Positions 42,896-52,402 of a DNA stretch of 64,000 bases are shown piece by piece. The notes under the pieces were generated by a model. It saw nothing but the letters and a program-made list of their open reading frames with translations. It was not told the origin of the DNA and did no database searches. Position numbers and translations under genes: made by a program. The stretch is from contig CBDDIP010000002.1 in the NCBI GenBank assembly GCA_965229005.1, forward strand, positions 3,224,001-3,288,000, in the 5' to 3' direction. Each line of letters opens with the position of its first letter. Within the stretch, counting starts at the first letter, position 1. Source of the stretch: CBDDIP01 sp965229005 (GTDB lineage: Bacteria > Actinomycetota > Acidimicrobiia > Acidimicrobiales > Ilumatobacteraceae).

Positions 42896-43885
42896 ATGAA
42901 GGACTTCCAGGGGAAGATCGCCGTGGTCACCGGTGGCGGCACCGGGATGGGGCGCGAGCTCGTGCGGCAGCTGTTCGCCGACGGATGCCACGTGGCGACG
43001 TGCGACGTGTCCGCGGAGAACATGGCGGACACGAAGGCGTTGTGCGAGGGCCCGACGGGCACGCGCATCGCCACGTTCGTCGCCGACGTCACCGACGAGG
43101 CGCAGCTCGAGGCGTTCCGCGGCTTCGTCGCCGCCGAGTTCGACACGAAGCACATCAACCTGCTGTTCAACAACGCCGGCATCGGCGGCGGCGGCAGCTT
43201 CGTCGCCGATCCGCGCGCCGACTGGGAGCTGACCTGGAACGTCTGCTGGGGCGGCGTGTACTCCGGCTGCCGCGTGTTCCTGCCGATGCTGCTGGCCAGC
43301 GACGAGGGCCACGTCATTAACACCAGCAGCGTCAACGGGTTCTGGGCGTTCATCGGACCGACCGTCCCGCACACCGCGTACAGCGCGGCGAAGTTCGCGG
43401 TGAAGGGCTTCACCGAGGCGTTGATCACCGACTTCCGCGTCAACGCGCCGCACCTCAAGGCGTCGGTGGTGATGCCGGGCCACATCGGCACGTCGATCGT
43501 CATCAACTCCAGCAAGCTCCACGGGCGCGATCCCAAGGAGCTCAACGAGGAGCAGCTCGTGCAGGTGCGCGAGCAGCTGTCGAAGATGGGTCTCGACGTC
43601 AGCGGAGCAAGCGACGAGGACCTGCGGATCGGGATGCAGGCACAGGCCGAGGCGTTCCGCGACAACGCGCCCATGAGCGCCGCGGAAGCAGCGACGCGCA
43701 TCCTGCAGGGCGTGCGCGACGAGGAGTGGCGGATCCTCGTCGGCAACGACGCGCTGTCGCTCGACGCGCTCGTTCGCGAGAACCCGGTGGAGGCTTACGA
43801 GCCGTCGTTCCTGCGCAAGTTGCAGGAGCGCAGCACCATGGACTTCACCCGCCCGCGCGAGAGCATCAACGACTCGCTGCTCTAA
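42896..43885 (+). CDS. short-chain dehydrogenase/reductase
   Basis: A 329-residue SDR with the NAD(P) motif TGGGTGMG (13-20), the NNAG strand motif and the catalytic YSAAK (Tyr-x-x-x-Lys), preceded by the Ser of NTSSVNG. The Asp at the end of strand 2 (ATCDVS) suggests NAD over NADP. It is longer than a classical SDR (about 250) because of a C-terminal extension. ATG at 42896 is preferred over GTG at 42890 because a strong AAGGGGG site precedes it. The stop overlaps the convergent hypothetical gene by four bases. Confidence 0.87.
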   Translation: MKDFQGKIAVVTGGGTGMGRELVRQLFADGCHVATCDVSAENMADTKALCEGPTGTRIATFVADVTDEAQLEAFRGFVAAEFDTKHINLLFNNAGIGGGGSFVADPRADWELTWNVCWGGVYSGCRVFLPMLLASDEGHVINTSSVNGFWAFIGPTVPHTAYSAAKFAVKGFTEALITDFRVNAPHLKASVVMPGHIGTSIVINSSKLHGRDPKELNEEQLVQVREQLSKMGLDVSGASDEDLRIGMQAQAEAFRDNAPMSAAEAATRILQGVRDEEWRILVGNDALSLDALVRENPVEAYEPSFLRKLQERSTMDFTRPRESINDSLL

Positions 43886-44232
43886 GCGGGTTCGTCGACC
43901 GTCCAGCCGCGGCGGCGCAGTTCGTCCGCGAGCACGTCGGCGCGAAAGCCGCGTGCGACCGCTGCTTGCGTGGCCAGCACCTGATCCTCGACGTCGGGCT
44001 GCGTGCTGCGCGCGCTGCCGGGTTCCGATTCGCCGGCGGGCTCGTTGCCGAGCAGGCGGTCGATCAGCTCGGACGCTTCACGCGTGGAGAACTTGCCACC
44101 CGACTGGCGTTGCGTGAGGCCGTAGGTGTGGCGCGCCTCGCGCAGGGTGGCGAAGCCTTCCTTCTCCAGGAGCGCCTTGAGGTAGGCCACCTGCTTCTGC
44201 GACGCAGGGGGACCCTGCTGGCCGAACGACAT
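43882..44232 (-). CDS. conserved hypothetical protein
   Basis: A 116-residue protein with a characteristic opening PPASQKQVAYLKALLEKEGF followed by LTQRQSGGKFSTREASELIDRLL. I recall such small proteins as conserved in actinobacteria but know no function. The helical N-terminus resembles short nucleic-acid-associated proteins. It is divergent from the KASIII-like gene with 38 bases between. Confidence 0.7.
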   Translation of the reverse strand: MSFGQQGPPASQKQVAYLKALLEKEGFATLREARHTYGLTQRQSGGKFSTREASELIDRLLGNEPAGESEPGSARSTQPDVEDQVLATQAAVARGFRADVLADELRRRGWTVDEPA

Positions 44233-44270
44233 GCCGAGAGGGTACCGGTGTTGCCTCGTAGGATCGGCGG

Positions 44271-45362
44271 GTGATCGTCATCACGGGTACGGGCCTGTTC
44301 ACTCCGCCGGAATCCATCAGCAACGCAGAGCTGTGCGAGTCGCTCGGCCAGTTCGTGGAGGCGTGGAACGAGGAGCACGGCGACAGCCGCCCGTCGCCGG
44401 ACGAGGAGTTCATCGTCAAGGCCAGCGGCATCCGATCGCGGTACGTGATGGAGAAGAGCGGCGTGCTCGATCCCACTCGCATGCGCCCGCGGTTGGAGAT
44501 GCGAAGCGAGGACCAGCTCGGCATCCAGGCGGAGATGGCGATGCCGGCGATCAACGAGGCGTTGGCCATGGCCGGGCGCTCGGGTCACGAGGTCGATGCG
44601 GTCATCGTCGGTTGCTCCAACATCCAGCGCGCCTACCCGGCGGTGGCCATCGAGATCCAACGCGAGCTCGGCGCCGGTGGGTGGGCGTACGACATGAACG
44701 TCGCCTGCTCGTCAGCGACGTTCGCCGCACAGGCCGGCGCCGACGCACTCCGCGCCGGATCGGCGAAATGCGTCGTGGTGGTCAACCCGGAGATCACCTC
44801 CGGCCACAACAACTTCGAGATGCGCGACTTCCACTTCATCTTCGGTGACGCGTGCACTGCGATGGTGATGGAGCGCAACGAGGACGCCATCGGCACAGAG
44901 CGGTGGGAGCTGCTCGGCACGAAGCTGGCGACGCAGTTCTCCAACAGCATCCGCAACGACTTCGGCTTCCTCAACAGCAGCGAGGTCGGCCAACGCCACC
45001 CCGACGAGCTCGTGTTCCGCCAGCGCGGTCAACAGGTGTTCCGCGACGTGTGCCCGATGGTGGTCGATCACATCAACGACCACCTCGCCGCCGTGGGCAT
45101 CGTGGCAACGGACGTCCGTCGCTTCTGGCTGCACCAGGCCAACTTGAAGATGAACCAGCTGATCGCGAAGGGCGTGCTCGGCCGGCCGGCCGACGACAAG
45201 GAAGCGCCGGTGATCCTCGACGAGTACGCCAACACCAGCTCGGCCGGATCGGTGATCGCCTTCCACCTCTACCGTGACGATCTCGAGGCGGGCGACATCG
45301 GAGTGCTGTGCTCGTTCGGCGCCGGCTACTCGGTCGGCAGCGTGGTGGTGCGCAAAGCCTGA
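44271..45362 (+). CDS. 3-oxoacyl-ACP synthase III-like enzyme
   Basis: A 363-residue FabH/KASIII-type condensing enzyme. The catalytic triad is present: Cys146 in NVACSSATF, His in WLHQANLKM (about 287) and Asn in EYANTSSAGS (about 320). The long insert at about residues 35-80 marks the group distant from E. coli FabH, which can use acyl-CoA or unusual primers. It is followed 17 bases later by a thiolase, suggesting a small acyl-chain module. GTG start at 44271. Confidence 0.87.
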   Translation: MIVITGTGLFTPPESISNAELCESLGQFVEAWNEEHGDSRPSPDEEFIVKASGIRSRYVMEKSGVLDPTRMRPRLEMRSEDQLGIQAEMAMPAINEALAMAGRSGHEVDAVIVGCSNIQRAYPAVAIEIQRELGAGGWAYDMNVACSSATFAAQAGADALRAGSAKCVVVVNPEITSGHNNFEMRDFHFIFGDACTAMVMERNEDAIGTERWELLGTKLATQFSNSIRNDFGFLNSSEVGQRHPDELVFRQRGQQVFRDVCPMVVDHINDHLAAVGIVATDVRRFWLHQANLKMNQLIAKGVLGRPADDKEAPVILDEYANTSSAGSVIAFHLYRDDLEAGDIGVLCSFGAGYSVGSVVVRKA

Positions 45363-45379
45363 CCTGCCATGCTCCGTGC

Positions 45380-46618
45380 ATGACTGACGCATGGATCATC
45401 GACGCCTGCCGCACCCCTCGCGGCATCGGCAAGGTCGGCAAGGGCGCGCTCGCCGACATCCACCCCCAGCAGCTCGGTGCAACCGTGCTGAAGGCCATCG
45501 CCGAGCGCAACAACCTCGACACCAACGACGTCGACGACATCGTGTGGGGCACGAGCAACCAGTCCGGCACGCAGAGCGGCGATCTCGGTCGCATGGCGGC
45601 GCTCGATGCGGGCTTCGCCGTCACCGCCAGCGGCGTCACCCTCGACCGCTTCTGCGGCTCGGGGATCACCGCCACCAACCTCGCCGCGACGTCGGTGATG
45701 TCGGGCATGGAGGACGTCGTCATCTCGGGTGGTACCGAGATGATGTCGTCGTACAAGGCCAACGCCAGCGTGCGCCGATCGCCGTTCATCGACGGCGACA
45801 ACCTCCGCCTGCGCGAGCGCTATCCGCAGCCGCACCAGGGCATCGCCGCCGACGCCATCGCGTCCATGGAGAAGATCCCCCGCCGCGCACTCGACGAGCT
45901 CGCCGAGGAGTCGCAGAAGCGCGCCGCGACGGCGATCGCCGAGGGTCGCTTCGATCGCAGCCTGATCCCGGTGCACCGCGCCGACGGCACGCTCGCGTTG
46001 GATCGGGAGGAGTTCCCCCGTCCCGGCACCACGGCCGACTCGCTGGCCGCGCTGCCGCCGTCGTTCGCAGCGATGGCCGACCACCCGCTCGACGACCAGG
46101 GCACCACGTTCCGTCAGCTCGTCGCTCGCGCCTACCCCGATCTCGTCATCGAGCACGTGCACCACGCCGGCAACTCGTCGGGCGTCGTCGATGGCGCTGC
46201 TGCGCTGCTCATCACCAGCCCGGCCTACGCCAAGTCGCACGGCCTCACGCCGCGGGCCCGCATCGTCGCCGTGGCCAACATCGGCGACGACCCGACGTTG
46301 ATGCTCAACGCCCCGGTGCCGGCCGCTCGCAAGGTGCTGGCCAAGGCCGGGCTCACCGTGGACGACATCGATCTGTTCGAGGTCAACGAGGCGTTCGCCG
46401 TCGTCGCCGAGAAGTTCATCCGCGACCTCGACATCGACCGCGCCAAGATCAACGTCAACGGCGGGGCGATGGCACTCGGCCACCCGATCGGCGCGACTGG
46501 GGCGATGCTGGTCGGCACGGTGCTCGACGAGCTGGAGCGCATCGACGGCCGCTACGGGTTGATCACCATGTGCGCCGGCGGCGGCATGGCCCCGGCCATC
46601 ATCATCGAACGGATGTAG
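45380..46618 (+). CDS. thiolase (acetyl-CoA C-acyltransferase family)
   Basis: A 412-residue thiolase that cleaves or forms 3-ketoacyl-CoA. The nucleophile is Cys92 in LDRFCGSGI, and the second active block GGAMALGHPIGATGA and the third CAGGGMAP are complete. ATG at 45380 (MTDAWIIDACRTPRG) matches the family N-terminus. It may be a partner of the KASIII-like gene just upstream, or serve beta-oxidation. Confidence 0.9.
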   Translation: MTDAWIIDACRTPRGIGKVGKGALADIHPQQLGATVLKAIAERNNLDTNDVDDIVWGTSNQSGTQSGDLGRMAALDAGFAVTASGVTLDRFCGSGITATNLAATSVMSGMEDVVISGGTEMMSSYKANASVRRSPFIDGDNLRLRERYPQPHQGIAADAIASMEKIPRRALDELAEESQKRAATAIAEGRFDRSLIPVHRADGTLALDREEFPRPGTTADSLAALPPSFAAMADHPLDDQGTTFRQLVARAYPDLVIEHVHHAGNSSGVVDGAAALLITSPAYAKSHGLTPRARIVAVANIGDDPTLMLNAPVPAARKVLAKAGLTVDDIDLFEVNEAFAVVAEKFIRDLDIDRAKINVNGGAMALGHPIGATGAMLVGTVLDELERIDGRYGLITMCAGGGMAPAIIIERM

Positions 46619-46662
46619 CGCTCCTTCAGGATCCCTTCAGTGAGGTCGCTCATCGTGAGGGC

Positions 46663-47223
46663 ATGAACAGCACCGCACGCATCCACAGCATCCTCGCCGC
46701 AACCGGCCTCACCCTGATCGCCAGCCTGGCGCTCTCGAGCACCTCGGCCAGCGCCGCCGGTGCCTGGGAGTGGTACGACCTCAACCGCGACGGCCGCTAC
46801 GACACTGCCGCCATCGACGACACAGGCGACGGCAACGTCGACCGCGCCTTCACCGACTTCAACGGCGACGGCTACTACGAGATCCAGTACTACAACAACG
46901 ACGCCGACACCGCGCTCGACTGGATCTACATCGACGCCGACGGGCCGGGGCAGTTCTGGTTCCACGACCTCAACAACGACGGCGTGATGGACCACGTGCT
47001 GCTCGACCGTGACGGCGGCGGCAACTTCGAGGGAGAGGTCTACGACAGCAACCGCGACAACGTGTTCGAGTGGCAGAAGGTCGACCTCTACTGGTCGGAC
47101 GGCATCGCCGACACGTGGACGCAGTCCGGATCGTCGAACAACGCCAACGTGGTCAACACCATCCTCGTCAACCACATCTCGACGATGACCGTGCTCGGCA
47201 ACCTCGCCCGGGCCGGGCTGTGA
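46663..47223 (+). CDS. secreted protein with repeated calcium-type loops
   Basis: A 186-residue exported protein: signal peptide ending SASA, then six or seven D-x-N-x-D-G type loops (DLNRDGRYD, DDTGDGNVD, DFNGDGYYE, DLNNDGVMD, DRDGGGNFE, DSNRDNVFE) spaced 14-25 residues apart. This is the spacing of EF-hand-like or thrombospondin-3-like calcium repeats. It is aromatic-rich between loops. The function is unknown; a Ca-stabilised surface protein is likely. Confidence 0.8.
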   Translation: MNSTARIHSILAATGLTLIASLALSSTSASAAGAWEWYDLNRDGRYDTAAIDDTGDGNVDRAFTDFNGDGYYEIQYYNNDADTALDWIYIDADGPGQFWFHDLNNDGVMDHVLLDRDGGGNFEGEVYDSNRDNVFEWQKVDLYWSDGIADTWTQSGSSNNANVVNTILVNHISTMTVLGNLARAGL

Positions 47224-47242
47224 CGGCGAGCGGAAGCGAGAC

Positions 47243-47974
47243 TCAGAGCGTGCGCGGCCCGAAGCGGACGCGCACGCCCTCGCTGAACAGCACGCTCTCC
47301 GGCGGACGATCGACCACGCCGGGCAGGCCGGCGGAGGCGACGAGCTGATCGTCGAGGTGCTCGAGCGTGGCCGCATGCAATGGCCAGGCGTCGTGCTCGT
47401 TGGGCCAGAACCGGGTGCGCCCACGGCGGTCGGGCAGGAACAACCCCCACCGGGCGGTGAGGTGGTGCTCCAACGGTGACGGCTCGATGACATCGCCGAT
47501 GCGCACGACGGCGTGTGATGCGGTGCCGCGCGGGCCGGGCCAGCGGCGAGCCGTTCTGTACTCGATGCGGTCGCCCTCACGTTCCACAGACATCCGAGCC
47601 CACAGGTAGTTCAACCCGGTGGCCCACCGTGCCGCCGCGACGGTGACGAGGCGAGATGCCTCGAGCGAGCAGAACACGACACCTCGACGGCCTTGCTCGT
47701 CGACGCCGTAGAGGCGCACGTTGGTCTCGGCGAAACTGCCGAAGTACGGGATGCCCGGGGTGCCGGCGATGCCGATCTTCTCCATCGAGAACGGCACCAA
47801 CCCGACGTGCGAGGTTCCCTCGTGCACGTCCGGCACGATCCCTTTCGGCAGCAGCGGCGCAACTCGATCGGGGTCGACCGCCCAGTGGATGAACGTCAGT
47901 CGCATCCACCGTTGCGTGAAGACCGTTCGCCCCGCCGGCCTCGGCGCGGTGGGCGTGATCGCCTCGATGTCCAC
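47243..47974 (-). CDS. DUF2071 (YqjF-like) protein
   Basis: A 243-residue protein of the DUF2071/YqjF family, with MRLTFIHWAVDPDRVAPLLPKGI and GLVPFSMEKIGIAGTPG as the family opening and SFAETNVRLYG in the middle. The role is unknown. GTG at 47974 is preferred, with GGGTGG before it. It converges on the Ca-loop protein and is divergent from the transglutaminase-like gene with 39 bases between. Confidence 0.85.
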   Translation of the reverse strand: MDIEAITPTAPRPAGRTVFTQRWMRLTFIHWAVDPDRVAPLLPKGIVPDVHEGTSHVGLVPFSMEKIGIAGTPGIPYFGSFAETNVRLYGVDEQGRRGVVFCSLEASRLVTVAAARWATGLNYLWARMSVEREGDRIEYRTARRWPGPRGTASHAVVRIGDVIEPSPLEHHLTARWGLFLPDRRGRTRFWPNEHDAWPLHAATLEHLDDQLVASAGLPGVVDRPPESVLFSEGVRVRFGPRTL

Positions 47975-48013
47975 CCGGCCACCCTGCCACAGCCACCGTC
48001 GTAGGGTGACGCC

Positions 48014-48838
48014 GTGGACCTCGACTTCTACTCGACCCCCGGTCCGCTCACTGCGCTCACCGCGGATCAGGCCGCGCTGGTCTCCCGACTCGACCCGGAT
48101 CCGCTGGAGCTGTGTCGTGCTGCGCAGCGCCTCGTCGTGTCGCCCCCGGACGCCGCGCTCGCTGGGCTGTCGAAGGATCGCATGGCCGAGATCAACGTCC
48201 GGCCGGCCAGCGCCTTGCTGACAACGGTGCTCGAGCTCGACAACTCGCCGCTCGACCAGGAGCGGCCACCCGACCGGCGAGTGGTCGGCACGTGTCGGCA
48301 CTTCGCCGTCATGGCCACGGCGCTCCTCCGCGCGGCGGGCCTTCCTGCGAGGGCACGCTGCGGCTTCGCCACCTACTTCATCCCGCCGAGGAAGGTCGAC
48401 CACTGGATCGTGGAGCACTGGTCCAGCGCAGACCAGCGCTGGGTCCGCATCGATCCCGAGTGGGTCGACCGCACCACGCCGGGGTCGGCGCGGACGGAGG
48501 ACCTGCGACCCGGTGAGTTCCTGACCGCGGGCGAGGCGTGGGAACTGGTTCGCTCCGCACAGGCGGATCCCGCGTTGTTCGGCGTCTTCGGCACGGAGAA
48601 CTGGGGACCGGGAGAGGTCCGCGGCAACGCCATGCGCGACCTCGCCAGCGTGCTCCACAAGATCGAGATGCTTCCCTGGGACGAGTGGGGGCCGATGAAG
48701 GCCTCCTACGACGGCACGACCGGCGAGGACTTCGACGTCCTCATGGATGAGCTCGCGATTGCGTGCGCCGACGACGACGGACCCCACATGCAGCGCGTGT
48801 ACGACGAGCTCGCTGTGCCGCCGTCGATGGTCTGCTGA
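48014..48838 (+). CDS. transglutaminase-like cysteine protein
   Basis: A 274-residue protein with a transglutaminase-like catalytic triad: Cys94 in GTCRHFAVM, His130 in VDHWIVEHW and Asp147 in RIDPEW. Such proteins act as cysteine proteases or amide transferases, mostly in the cytosol here since no signal is visible. The substrate is unknown. GTG start at 48014. Confidence 0.83.
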   Translation: MDLDFYSTPGPLTALTADQAALVSRLDPDPLELCRAAQRLVVSPPDAALAGLSKDRMAEINVRPASALLTTVLELDNSPLDQERPPDRRVVGTCRHFAVMATALLRAAGLPARARCGFATYFIPPRKVDHWIVEHWSSADQRWVRIDPEWVDRTTPGSARTEDLRPGEFLTAGEAWELVRSAQADPALFGVFGTENWGPGEVRGNAMRDLASVLHKIEMLPWDEWGPMKASYDGTTGEDFDVLMDELAIACADDDGPHMQRVYDELAVPPSMVC

Positions 48839-48901
48839 GCATCGATCGGATCACGCCGCGCGGCGGGCAACTCTGTAACACCCCCGTGCTTTGATGGTCG
48901 T

Positions 48902-50182
48902 ATGGACTCGGCGGAGTTGCTTGATGTCGATGACGACGTGTTGTCGTTGGACGACGCGGCGTTGGCGTTCGCTCACGCCGAGTTCCTCATCCGCCGCCTG
49001 CAAGCAAAACAAGCGCGCATCGCCGCAAGGATCGAGGAGACGGGGCACTGGACCGTCGACGGTCACCGCACCATGCGCCAATGGGTCTCAGCGACGATCA
49101 ACTGCTCCCCCGCGGTCGCCACACAACACGTCCACCGCGCACGCGTTGCCCGCCAACTCCCCAAGGTCACCAAACGCTGGTCCGACGGCGACATCGGTGG
49201 CTGCCAGATCGACGAGCTCGCCCGCCTGCTGCGCAACCCCCGCGCCGGACAGCACCTCGCCGACTCCGAAGAGCTCCTGCTCGAACAAGCCCGATCGCTC
49301 CGCTACCACGACTTCACCGTCGTCACTGCCCGCTGGCTCGCCTACGCCGACCCCGACGGGAACATCCGGTCACACGACGACGCCCGCAAACAACGCACCG
49401 CGTCCTCCGATTTCGTTGGGTCGTTGTTCCGGTTCCGCGCCGACGGCGACACCATCACCGGCACCGAGATGAACAACATCTTCGGCCACTTCACCACCGG
49501 CGAGTTCCTCGCCGACTGCGACCACGCCAAACAGATCTACGGGCCGAACATCACCAAGAACCAACTGGCCCGCACCCACGCCCAACGCGCCTACGACGCC
49601 CTGCTCACCATCTTCCGCACCGCCGCCGCAGCCGGCACCGTTCACGTCAAACCGTTCACCCCCGACGTCGGCATCGTCATCGACCACGCCACCTACGAAG
49701 CCACACTGCGACGCCTCCTCGGCGACGACGACGCACCCTGGCCCGACCCGGTCGACGTCCTCAAGCTGCGCTGCGAAACCCACGCCGGGATCCCCGTCGA
49801 CCCGCGTGCTGCAGTGATCGCCACGCTCACCGGACGCGTCCGCCAGATCGTCATGGACCAAACCGGCCACATCACCCGCTACGGACGCAGCCAACGCACC
49901 TTCCCCGACCACCTCGCCCGCATGATCCGCATCCGCGACCGCCACTGCACCTGGCTCACCTGCCCGATCCACGCCAACCATTGTGAGACCGACCACATCA
50001 TCCCCTGGGCCCGCGGCGGTCTCACCGACTTGGAGAACGGCGACTGCGACTGCGGCTACCACAACCGGTTCAAGAACCGCGGCTACACCGTCACCCGCGA
50101 CCAACACGGCACCTGGCACCACCACCGACCCGACGGCACCGAAGTCTGCCCACTCGACATCAACCCCGACCGACAGCCGTAG
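48902..50182 (+). CDS. DUF222 / 13E12-family HNH endonuclease-like protein
   Basis: A 426-residue protein of the 13E12 repeat family. An N-terminal helical DUF222 domain is followed by an HNH site near the C-terminus: CTWLTCPIHANHCETDHIIP (Cys pairs, His of the DHI motif), then WARGGLTDLENGDC and the final His/Asn of GYHNRF. The codon choice is strongly C-ending, slightly different from its neighbours. These proteins occur in multiple copies in actinobacterial genomes and are thought to be mobile, but no element ends are visible here. ATG at 48902. Confidence 0.9.
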   Translation: MDSAELLDVDDDVLSLDDAALAFAHAEFLIRRLQAKQARIAARIEETGHWTVDGHRTMRQWVSATINCSPAVATQHVHRARVARQLPKVTKRWSDGDIGGCQIDELARLLRNPRAGQHLADSEELLLEQARSLRYHDFTVVTARWLAYADPDGNIRSHDDARKQRTASSDFVGSLFRFRADGDTITGTEMNNIFGHFTTGEFLADCDHAKQIYGPNITKNQLARTHAQRAYDALLTIFRTAAAAGTVHVKPFTPDVGIVIDHATYEATLRRLLGDDDAPWPDPVDVLKLRCETHAGIPVDPRAAVIATLTGRVRQIVMDQTGHITRYGRSQRTFPDHLARMIRIRDRHCTWLTCPIHANHCETDHIIPWARGGLTDLENGDCDCGYHNRFKNRGYTVTRDQHGTWHHHRPDGTEVCPLDINPDRQP

Positions 50183-50225
50183 GCGCGCCCTGCGCTGCCA
50201 CGTCGACGACGGCTAGGTTCGGTCG

Positions 50226-50696
50226 ATGGTCGAGATCGTTCCCGCGCGGCCCAACGTGATGGCAGCACTGCCCCTCAGGCGAGCAGCTCGCGAGCGACTC
50301 GGCGAGCTCCTCGGGGCAACGGTGCACGACATGCGCGCACCGATCGACCACCCGGACATGGTGCTCACTCCCTCGTGTAGCCCGCAGCTGATCGGCGCGC
50401 TGAAGCGCCGCTTCAACGGTGCCCCGGTGATCGTCGTCGAGCTCGAGGACTGGGAGCTCGACATCGACATCGCCGGACCGGTGAAGCGCTTGCTCTCCAC
50501 CGGAGCCGACGCGTACATCCTCGCCGACAGCCTGGAGGATCTCGCCCGACGGCTGACGACCGCACGCGCCACTGCGGAGGCGTTGCCGTCCGCGACGCAC
50601 GAGCTCCCGTCACCGACGATGGACGACCTCATCGCCGCGTTCCTGCACGAGTCGATGGATCAGTCGCAACGAGTCCGCGACCGCCGAAACGACTGA
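50226..50696 (+). CDS. hypothetical protein
   Basis: A 156-residue acidic protein with no domain I recognise. The middle (FNGAPVIVVELEDWELDIDIAGPVKRLLSTGADAYILADSLEDLARRL) looks like a Rossmann-type strand-helix unit, as in response-regulator-like folds, but lacks the phosphorylation Asp pattern. It lies 20 bases before the methyltransferase gene and is probably co-transcribed with it. Confidence 0.6.
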   Translation: MVEIVPARPNVMAALPLRRAARERLGELLGATVHDMRAPIDHPDMVLTPSCSPQLIGALKRRFNGAPVIVVELEDWELDIDIAGPVKRLLSTGADAYILADSLEDLARRLTTARATAEALPSATHELPSPTMDDLIAAFLHESMDQSQRVRDRRND

Positions 50697-50716
50697 CGTG
50701 CCGAGCAGGTCTGGCC

Positions 50717-51568
50717 ATGACGAGCGCTGACGAGATCCGAGCGGGACAGCGAGCGACGTGGGCGCGGCTCTCGTCGAGCTGGGAGAAGTGGGATGCGGTG
50801 ATCATGGACCAGTTGGGTCCGGTCGGCGCGGCGATGATCGAGCGCCTCGACGTCGCAGAGGATCACCAGCACCTCGACATCGCCTCGGGCACTGGGGAGC
50901 CAGGTTTGAGCATCGCCAAGCTGGCGCCGCTGGGCCGTGTCGTGCTCACCGACATCTCCCCCGAGATGTTGGACGTCGCCGCACGTCGAGCCAGCGAGCA
51001 CGGCATCGCCAACATCGAGACCACGGTGTGCAGCGCTGACGATCTGCCGTTCGAGGACGCAGCGTTCGATGGCGTGTCCGTGCGCTTCGGCTACATGTTC
51101 TTCCCCGACGCGGCCCAGGCGACCAACGAGTTCGTGCGCGTGCTGAAGCCGGGCGGACGGCTGTGCGCGTCGGTGTGGATCAAGCCCGACGAGAACCCGT
51201 GGACAGCCATCGCCATGCAAGCGATCGCCACGGAGACCGTGGTGCCGCCGCCCGACCCGAACGGACCGAGCATGTTCCGGTTCGCGTCGCCTGGCTCGAT
51301 CAGTGAGGTCTACGAGCGCGCCGGGCTCAGCAACATCGAGGAGTGGGACGTCCACATCGAGCTCGTGACCGAGTCGCCGGAGCAGTACTGGGACATGATC
51401 AGCGAGCACGTATCGCTCGCAGCCGCTGCGCTTCAGCACGTCGACGCGCCGACGCGCGAACGGATCCGCGCCACTGCGATCGCCAAGGTGAGCGGCTTCG
51501 AGCGCAACGGCCAGATCCACGTTCCCGGTGTGGCGCGCTGCATCCTCGGCACGAAGCCGCTCGCCTGA
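50717..51568 (+). CDS. class I SAM methyltransferase (UbiE-like)
   Basis: A 283-residue methyltransferase: SAM motif LDIASGTGEPG (53-63), motif II LTDISPEMLDVA (76-87), and the post-motif SVRFGYMFFPDA (about 118-129) of the UbiE/COQ5-type fold. The substrate is unknown. ATG at 50717. Confidence 0.88.
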   Translation: MTSADEIRAGQRATWARLSSSWEKWDAVIMDQLGPVGAAMIERLDVAEDHQHLDIASGTGEPGLSIAKLAPLGRVVLTDISPEMLDVAARRASEHGIANIETTVCSADDLPFEDAAFDGVSVRFGYMFFPDAAQATNEFVRVLKPGGRLCASVWIKPDENPWTAIAMQAIATETVVPPPDPNGPSMFRFASPGSISEVYERAGLSNIEEWDVHIELVTESPEQYWDMISEHVSLAAAALQHVDAPTRERIRATAIAKVSGFERNGQIHVPGVARCILGTKPLA

Positions 51569-51581
51569 TCGAGCAGCAGGA

Positions 51582-52319
51582 TCAGCGCTGCGATCGCAGC
51601 ACTGCGACCTCCGGCATCTCGTCGACCGGACCGAAGCCGTGCTCGGCCAGCCATCGGACGGCCAGCAGGCACCGCATCGACCACCACGCGCGGATCACGT
51701 CGAGATCGACGTCGCTGCCGTAGCCGGCGAGGAGGTCGCCCAGGTGCTCTTCGTGAGCGAGCGTCAGCACGGCGAGGTCGAACAGCGCGTCGCCCCGGCA
51801 CGCGTCGGACCAGTCGATGATCCCGGTGACCTCGTCGCCTTCGACGAAGACGTGGGCGATCTGCAGATCGCCGTGGGTGAACACCGGTGTCCACGGCCGC
51901 AGCACTGCCTCGGCGATCTTGCGGTTGCGGGTCACCACCTCGGTGGGAAGGACCTCGTTGGTGATCAGCCACTCGCACTCGGCCTCGAGACGTGATGCGA
52001 ACTGGTCGACGCTCCACCCGGGCCACGGCGGCAACGGCGCGTCGTGCAGCGTGCGGATGGCTGCGCCTGCAGCAGCCCACGCGGACGGTGACGCGGTCGA
52101 CGGCTCGCTGAGTCGCCCGAGTGCCGTGCCGCGAACGGCAGCGAGCGCGAGCACGGGCGGCTTCCGCCACAGCACGTCGGGCGTCGGAACCGGCGCCAAT
52201 GCCATCGCCGCGACCTCGACGTCGGTGCGCACCTGATCGCCGTCGACCTTCAGGAACACGTCGCCGACGCGCAGCGTCGCCCGTTCCTGATGAGCAACGA
52301 TGACCTCGACCTCCGGCAC
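51582..52319 (-). CDS. aminoglycoside phosphotransferase-like kinase
   Basis: A 245-residue protein of the APH/choline-kinase fold: catalytic HGDLQIAHVF (Brenner motif, Asp) and the metal-binding IIDWSDACRGD. Similar genes are common in soil actinobacteria and mostly phosphorylate small metabolites, so antibiotic resistance should not be assumed. I chose GTG at 52319 because GAGGA lies seven bases before it; the longer frame starts at 52403. Confidence 0.82.
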   Translation of the reverse strand: MPEVEVIVAHQERATLRVGDVFLKVDGDQVRTDVEVAAMALAPVPTPDVLWRKPPVLALAAVRGTALGRLSEPSTASPSAWAAAGAAIRTLHDAPLPPWPGWSVDQFASRLEAECEWLITNEVLPTEVVTRNRKIAEAVLRPWTPVFTHGDLQIAHVFVEGDEVTGIIDWSDACRGDALFDLAVLTLAHEEHLGDLLAGYGSDVDLDVIRAWWSMRCLLAVRWLAEHGFGPVDEMPEVAVLRSQR

Positions 52320-52402
52320 GCCGCAATCCTCGCAGGATGCAGAGCTGACAGTCCGAGCAGAAACTTCGATCGACCACGAGACCGAACTGCCGTACACAGT
52401 CA

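Noticed and set aside
48902..50182. Insertion sequence around the HNH gene
   Set aside because: No terminal inverted repeats, target duplications or transposase are visible at either end.
51582..52319. Aminoglycoside resistance gene
   Set aside because: Only the general APH-fold motifs are present; similar genes usually act on ordinary metabolites, so resistance is not supported.
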